In this document: in pieces, positions 59,688-64,000 of the stretch
Layout of the letters: every line of letters starts with the position of its first letter
Numbering within the stretch: the stretch's first letter is position 1
From: Polyporus tsugae
Taxonomy: Eukaryota; Basidiomycota; Agaricomycetes; Polyporales; Polyporaceae
Direction: 5' to 3'
Assembly: GCA_024305745.1 (NCBI GenBank)
Contig: JAHRBS010000003.1
Location: 1,364,001 to 1,428,000 of the forward strand
DNA length: 64,000 nt
Program-made: the position numbers and the translations under genes
The notes under the pieces: model-generated
Told to the model about the DNA's origin: nothing
The model's input: only the letters and a program-made list of their open reading frames with translations
The model's database searches: none

Positions 59688-59949
59688 GTGCGTAGTTTCC
59701 TATATATGCGCTGGAAGGCGTGCGTATACGCTGATAACGAGCCAGGGAATAAGGGAGAGACGCGTGATGGTGGCCGGAGGTAAATGAGACGCGCCTCAGT
59801 GTCGGAGACCCAAAGCGTGGCGAGCACGTGTCCGCTTCCAGACCCTAACCTGACCGCCTCAACCTTAACCCGACGTCATCCCCGAGGCTCTCACTCAGCA
59901 TTCAGTTGTGCGACAGTCCACTTGTTGTGCTCTCACCGCTACCACCGCC
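59688..59949. promoter_or_regulatory. Shared divergent promoter, POL1 and GRX5, with an MCB box
   Basis: 262 bases between the two ATGs. An MluI cell-cycle box ACGCGT lies at 59760-59765, 73 bases from the POL1 start, as in yeast POL1, which is under MBF control. CACGTG is present at about 59825-59830. Assignment of either site to a given gene is inference. Confidence 0.5.
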
Positions 59950-60601
59950 ATGTTCAGAACAGCCCTTCGTACTTCCGTACGTTGCTGTTGATATCATTGG
60001 GGGTTTTACAGTACTAACTGACCGGTTTGTAGTTCACTGCCCTCAGCGCCCCAGCTCGCGTGCCAGCGGTCGCCCTCTGGTCTCCTTCACTTTCATTCGC
60101 GCGGCGGTATATAAGCCAGGAAGTGCGTTCGAAGATCCAGCAGGCAGTCGAATCCACCCCCGTTGTACTGTTCATGAAGGGTACCCCGGAGGCGCCGCAG
60201 TGTGGGTTCTCGAGGGCAGCGGTGCAGGTGCTGGATATTCATGGGGTCCCCGCGGAGAAGATGAAGACGTTCGACGTATTGGAGGACAGTGACCTAAGGC
60301 AGAGCATCAAGGAATTCTCGTGCGTCCACGTCTGCAGTTGTGCTTGAGCAGGGTGTGGGTGGGATGCTGACGTGAGTTATGGGAATGCAGTGATTGGCCA
60401 ACAATACCTCAGCTGTACGTGAACGGCGAATTTGTTGGGGGCTGCGATATTCTTTTGAACAGTGCGTATCCTTTTTCGTGTCGTGAGCACGGTGCTTGTT
60501 TGACGAGAACTACCCTAGTGCACCAATCTGGTGAACTCGACGAACTTCTTGTCAAGAACGACGTCATACCACCCGAGGAGGCTCAAAAGGAAGAGGCATG
60601 A
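59950..60601 (+). CDS. GRX5: Mitochondrial monothiol glutaredoxin Grx5
   Basis: Carries Fe-S clusters from the Isu1 scaffold to target proteins in the mitochondrial matrix. Exons 59950-59976, 60033-60319, 60391-60461 and 60519-60601 give 155 residues. The first 35 residues are an Arg-rich targeting peptide (MFRTALRTS, then [10 protein letters not shown]). The monothiol active site is CGFS at residues 66-69, preceded by [13 protein letters not shown], with the glutathione-binding [18 protein letters not shown] later. The ending [16 protein letters not shown] is typical. Introns are 56, 71 and 57 bases. It is divergent from POL1. Confidence 0.96.
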
Positions 60602-60811
60602 AACTGGGGGCACACTTCCGCCCCTTAAATGTCAATGCATCGGGGGCATGTTCCACATCCTATGCGCACGTTGCGCTGCATGCCAGGATTCATTTATGTC
60701 TTGCTCACTGTATCCATACACCGCCTACTAATGCGCACTTCCTTCACGCACCACTCTTTTAGAACGTGGGATGTTACATGAGTAGGGCAGAAGATTGTGA
60801 ACTGCTGCTGT

Positions 60812-61417
60812 CTATTCTGGAGCATACTCGACGACACCATCGGCATGTATTCGACCCCTCCGGACCTTCTCACCCTTGGCACGAAGCAAGTCCTCGACCG
60901 TCTTCAGTTTCCCGTCGTCTGTACTCTCCTTGAACCATCCTAGGTGGTCCGCAATGAGATGCCTTGCCGGTTGGTTATCAGCAAAGTAAACGAGAGCATA
61001 ATGGGGTGTGACCGCTCACCGATTTTCGCAGCCCGGGCATTGCACGAGGACGATCCCCTTTGTATAACTCCGCTTGGTGAACTGGTGTGTTGAGCGGTGC
61101 CCACAACCTTCCACCGTGCATGTAAATGTCAAAGACAGTTTGGGCTCGGGCTGTTCAAGTGTAATGTGGGTTTGGGGTTGGGGCGTGGATACTTGTGAGG
61201 CGGACCCAGAAGGTTGGTCTACTGGGCGATATGGGGGAGCCGAAGAGTCCTCCTGAAGCCGACGTAGCGACGAGGAGAATTTCCGAGCATTGTGGTGGAG
61301 GTTGGAAGGTGCAAGGTTGCGGGAACGGAAGGCACGATGCACCATGGAAGAGGATGGTCGGGAGGCAGCCAGGACGGGTTGCTGGAAGAGGCGGAAAGCC
61401 TGCCGCAGAGACGACAT
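60812..61417 (-). CDS. ZIM17: Zim17/Hep1 (DNL-type zinc finger) mitochondrial Hsp70 escort
   Basis: Keeps mitochondrial Hsp70 soluble and so supports protein import and Fe-S assembly. Exons 61417-61020 and 60962-60812 give 182 residues. The N-terminal 55 residues look like a matrix targeting signal (RQAFRLFQQPVLAASRPS, Arg-rich, no acids). The DNL domain has Cys100 and Cys105 (CTVEGCGHRSTHQF) and Cys127 and Cys130 (VQCPGCENRHLIADHLGWF), with a C-terminal KTVEDLLRAKGE helix. Cys-x4-Cys in the first pair, rather than the usual Cys-x2-Cys, is a feature of the fungal members. One 57-base intron interrupts the second knuckle after CENR. The stop lies about 210 bases from the Grx5 stop (convergent). 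Confidence 0.93.
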
Positions 61418-61873
61418 GATTGGCGGTTGTTTTCCTGTGAGGGACGAGACCGCGCGATTTCTGGACGAGGTAAAGGTCCTGGCGACTCGCGAGGACGAGG
61501 ATTGCAGTGGACAGCAGATGCAACATGCCGAGACTCTGGCTTACTAAGACACACCCGCGCCAATCGAAGAAGCGCGCGAAACTCCGTGTCGATCGGAATC
61601 GCGCTTGCACTTCTCAAGCTTCCAAGTCCCCCTCGCTGACGGCAACAGAGGGCCCCCGCTATTTGTCCAATGCCTTTGAGTCCTTTACACCCGTAGGAGA
61701 GGAGGTTTTGAGCATTCTGGGAGTCATTCTCAGAATCTCAGCTTTAGGGTGAAGACGAGCTTAGCAACCTAATCGTGGTGCGATCTTCGATCGCGGCGAT
61801 TGACGGAATCGCGAATTTTGAGTTTCTACAGCTCCCTCTCACAACGGGTCCATCGTCTTTCCCCATCATCGCT
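61418..61873. promoter_or_regulatory. Shared divergent promoter, ZIM17 and the purine gene
   Basis: 456 bases between the two ATGs. No clear TATA box or regulatory element was identified; frames running through it are extensions of the ZIM17 antisense. Confidence 0.4.
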
Positions 61874-64000
61874 ATGTCTGCGCCAATTGGTGCGCTCACA
61901 GTTTCACCTATTGAATTCACGGTGGTACGCTGACTTTCCGAAGCTTTGCTGTCGGTCTACGACAAGACAAACCTTCTCGACCTCGCGAACGGACTGCACA
62001 GCGCCGGCGTCCGTCTTCTCGGATCGGGCGGTACAGCTAAGAAAATTCGGGAGGCTGGTATTCCTATCGAGTGAGTTGCGTTCTTGTCTTCAAGGAATGT
62101 GGGACGCGCATACGAAGGACAGCTGTGTAGGGATGTCGCGGACATCACCAAGGCCCCGGAGATGCTTGGAGGACGGGTGAAGACCCTGCATCCTGCTGTG
62201 CACGGAGGTCAGTTCGCTTAGATCGTCTCGACTCACCCATCCGCACCCATGTTCCCGGGTTCCTCTTTAACATGAACTCCAGGTATCCTCGCGCGGGCCA
62301 TCCCATCGGACGAGGCCGACCTCAAAGCCCAGCAAATCTCTCCCATCTCCGTCGTCGTCTGCAACCTTTACCCGTTCACGGACACGATCGCTAAGCCGGG
62401 CTGCTCGCTCGCCGACGCAGTTGAAGAGATCGACATCGGCGGTGTCACCCTCCTCCGCGCTGCGGCAAAGAACCACGAGCGCGTGTCGATCCTCTCGGAC
62501 CCATCCGACTACGCAGAGTTCCTTGCTGCATTGAAGGCCAGTAACGGTGACGTCGGCCATGCTACCCGGAGCAAGCTCGCGCTCAAGGCGTTTGAGCAAA
62601 CCGCGGCGTACGATGAGGCGATCAGCGGGTACTTCAGGGAGCAGTACGCGTCGAGCGAGTTGCCTGCGGAGAGGCTTGCTGGGTCGGTGCAAAGGATGGC
62701 TCTGCGCTACGGTGCGAACCCCCACCAGAAGCCAGCCCAAGCTTTTGTTTCGTCGGGCGCGCTGCCCTTCAAGGGTGGGCACACATGTGTCGTCAATATG
62801 TGATTTATGCGCTGACACGCGCATACAAGCACTCTGCGGTTCTCCTGGATATATCAACCTCCTGGACGCACTCAACTCGTACGCGCTCGTCAAGGAACTC
62901 TCGGAGGCCCTGAACCTCCCCGCTGCCGCGTCGTTCAAGCACGTATCCCCGGCTGGTGCAGCTGTCGGAGTTGAGCTCAACGATGTCGAGAAGAAGGTTT
63001 ACGGTGTCGATGATCTGAAGGAGCCCCTCACTCCTCTCGCGTGCGCGTACGCCCGTGCTCGAGGTAGGCCACGAGCCGCGTTCTGGATGGGGTAATACTG
63101 ATATGACAACGAAGGTGCCGACCGCATGTCTTCGTTTGGCGATTTCATCGCCCTATCTGCCCCTTGCGACCTCGCTACCGCGCGGATCGTCTCTCGCGAG
63201 GTTTCCGACGGTATCATCGCGCCTGGCTACTCTAATGACGCATTCGAGGTCCTTGCAAAAAAGAAGGGCGGCAAGTACTGCGTGCTTCAGGTTTGAAGTC
63301 TGCGTCAGATCCATTCGTTGAACCCGCCGCTTATTGTGGGTGGTTACCTAGATCGATCCCGCGTACAAGCCCGCGGACGTCGAGACCCGCCAAGTGTACG
63401 GCGTTTCGCTCCAGCAGCGTCGCAACGACGCGAAGATCGATGCTAATCTATTCACCAACATCGTGACCAAGAATAAGGAGGTGCGTCACTCTTCTACGCG
63501 GTACCCTTTCTAGACTCTGACCGTTTTGTCTGGCGTGCTGCTGCCGTTGCTTCGCCTCGCCGCTTCCCAGTTGACGAACCAAGCGCTCACGGACCTCATT
63601 GTCGCCACCCTCGCGCTAAAGTACACCCAGTCCAACAGCGTCGCGTACGCCTACCGCGGCGCCCTCGTCGGCATCGGCGCTGGCCAGCAGTCCCGCATCC
63701 ACTGCACGCGCCTCGCGGGCACCAAGGCGGACCTCTGGTGGCTCCGGCACCACCCGCGCGTGCTCGCGCTCCCGTTCAAGAAGGGCGTCAAGCGCCCTGA
63801 GAAGGCGAACGCGATCGACCTCTTCGTCGCGGGCGAGCCGCTCGAGGGCGCGGAGAAGGCACAGTGGGAGGCTTTCTTCGAGGAGGTCCCTGCGCAGCTC
63901 ACCGAGGAGGAGCGGCGCGCGCACGCGGCGCAGCTCGACGGCGTGGCGTGCTCGAGCGACGCGTTCTTCCCGTTCCCGGACAACGTGCACCGCGCGCGGC
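61874..64000 (+). CDS. ADE17: AICAR transformylase / IMP cyclohydrolase, 3' end outside window
   Basis: Bifunctional enzyme for the last two steps of de novo purine synthesis (AICAR to FAICAR to IMP). Exons 61874-61889, 61944-62070, 62131-62207, 62283-62774, 62830-63063, 63115-63290, 63352-63480 and 63571-64000 (open) give about 560 residues; roughly 35 are missing at the right edge. The N-terminal cyclohydrolase (MGS-like) part shows [33 protein letters not shown] and [19 protein letters not shown]. The transformylase part has [12 protein letters not shown], the catalytic Lys-His in [46 protein letters not shown] and [13 protein letters not shown]. The first join makes [14 protein letters not shown]. 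The symbol follows the yeast paralogue pair ADE16/ADE17. Confidence 0.96.

Overview
The window is nuclear DNA from a filamentous basidiomycete, most probably an Agaricomycete. The evidence is very dense short introns (mostly 50-70 bases, about 107 placed here), a member of the DUF6534 membrane-protein family that is abundant in mushroom-forming fungi, fungal-type Rsa4, Mkt1, Zim17 and Grx5, and an iron-type GATA factor. Genes lie on both strands with no operons. Almost every gene had to be assembled by joining exons by eye at GT-AG (occasionally GC-AG) sites; exon coordinates are inferred from frame, splice consensus and family fit, not from transcripts.

Layout. 1-1991 (-): two-finger GATA factor of the SRE/Fep1/Urbs1 iron-repressor type, cut by the left edge. 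4791-5626 (+): ribosomal protein eL37. 6175-9084 (-): HAUS6-like augmin subunit. 10382-12362 (-): DUF6534 membrane protein split over 19 exons. 14753-17774 (-): Rsa4/Notchless, divergent from pirin at 18217-19119 (+). 19761-23534 (+): DNA ligase IV-like enzyme with a non-standard C-terminus. 23828-24897 (+): TMEM170-like protein. 24898-36885: about 12 kb with no gene I can defend. 36886-37722 (-): small C-terminal zinc-finger protein. 38461-41695 (-): Mkt1. 41696-47729: about 6 kb, gene-poor with two weak gene candidates. 47730-47839 (+): intron-containing tRNA-Lys(CTT). 48100-49329 (+): SAICAR synthetase. 49619-52028 (-): MFS drug/polyamine-type transporter. 53067-53798 (+): flavin-reductase-like protein. 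54383-59687 (-): DNA polymerase alpha catalytic subunit, divergent from mitochondrial Grx5 at 59950-60601 (+). 60812-61417 (-): Zim17/DNL zinc finger, divergent from AICAR transformylase/IMP cyclohydrolase at 61874-64000 (+, cut by the right edge).

How the genes relate. Most are housekeeping genes: ribosome biogenesis (eL37, Rsa4), DNA replication and repair (Pol alpha, ligase), spindle assembly (HAUS6), de novo purine synthesis (two enzymes about 13 kb apart), and mitochondrial Fe-S or import functions (Grx5, Zim17). ACGCGT boxes stand in front of both the ligase and Pol alpha, as expected for MBF-type G1/S control. GATA sites, including a palindromic TTATCTGATAA in an intron, surround the iron GATA factor and suggest autoregulation.

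I did not find a clear new multi-gene system. The most unusual items are the ligase with an unrecognised C-terminus, the high number of apparent GC-AG introns, the micro-exon structure of the DUF6534 gene, and two large gene-poor blocks carrying short perfect repeats and hairpins.
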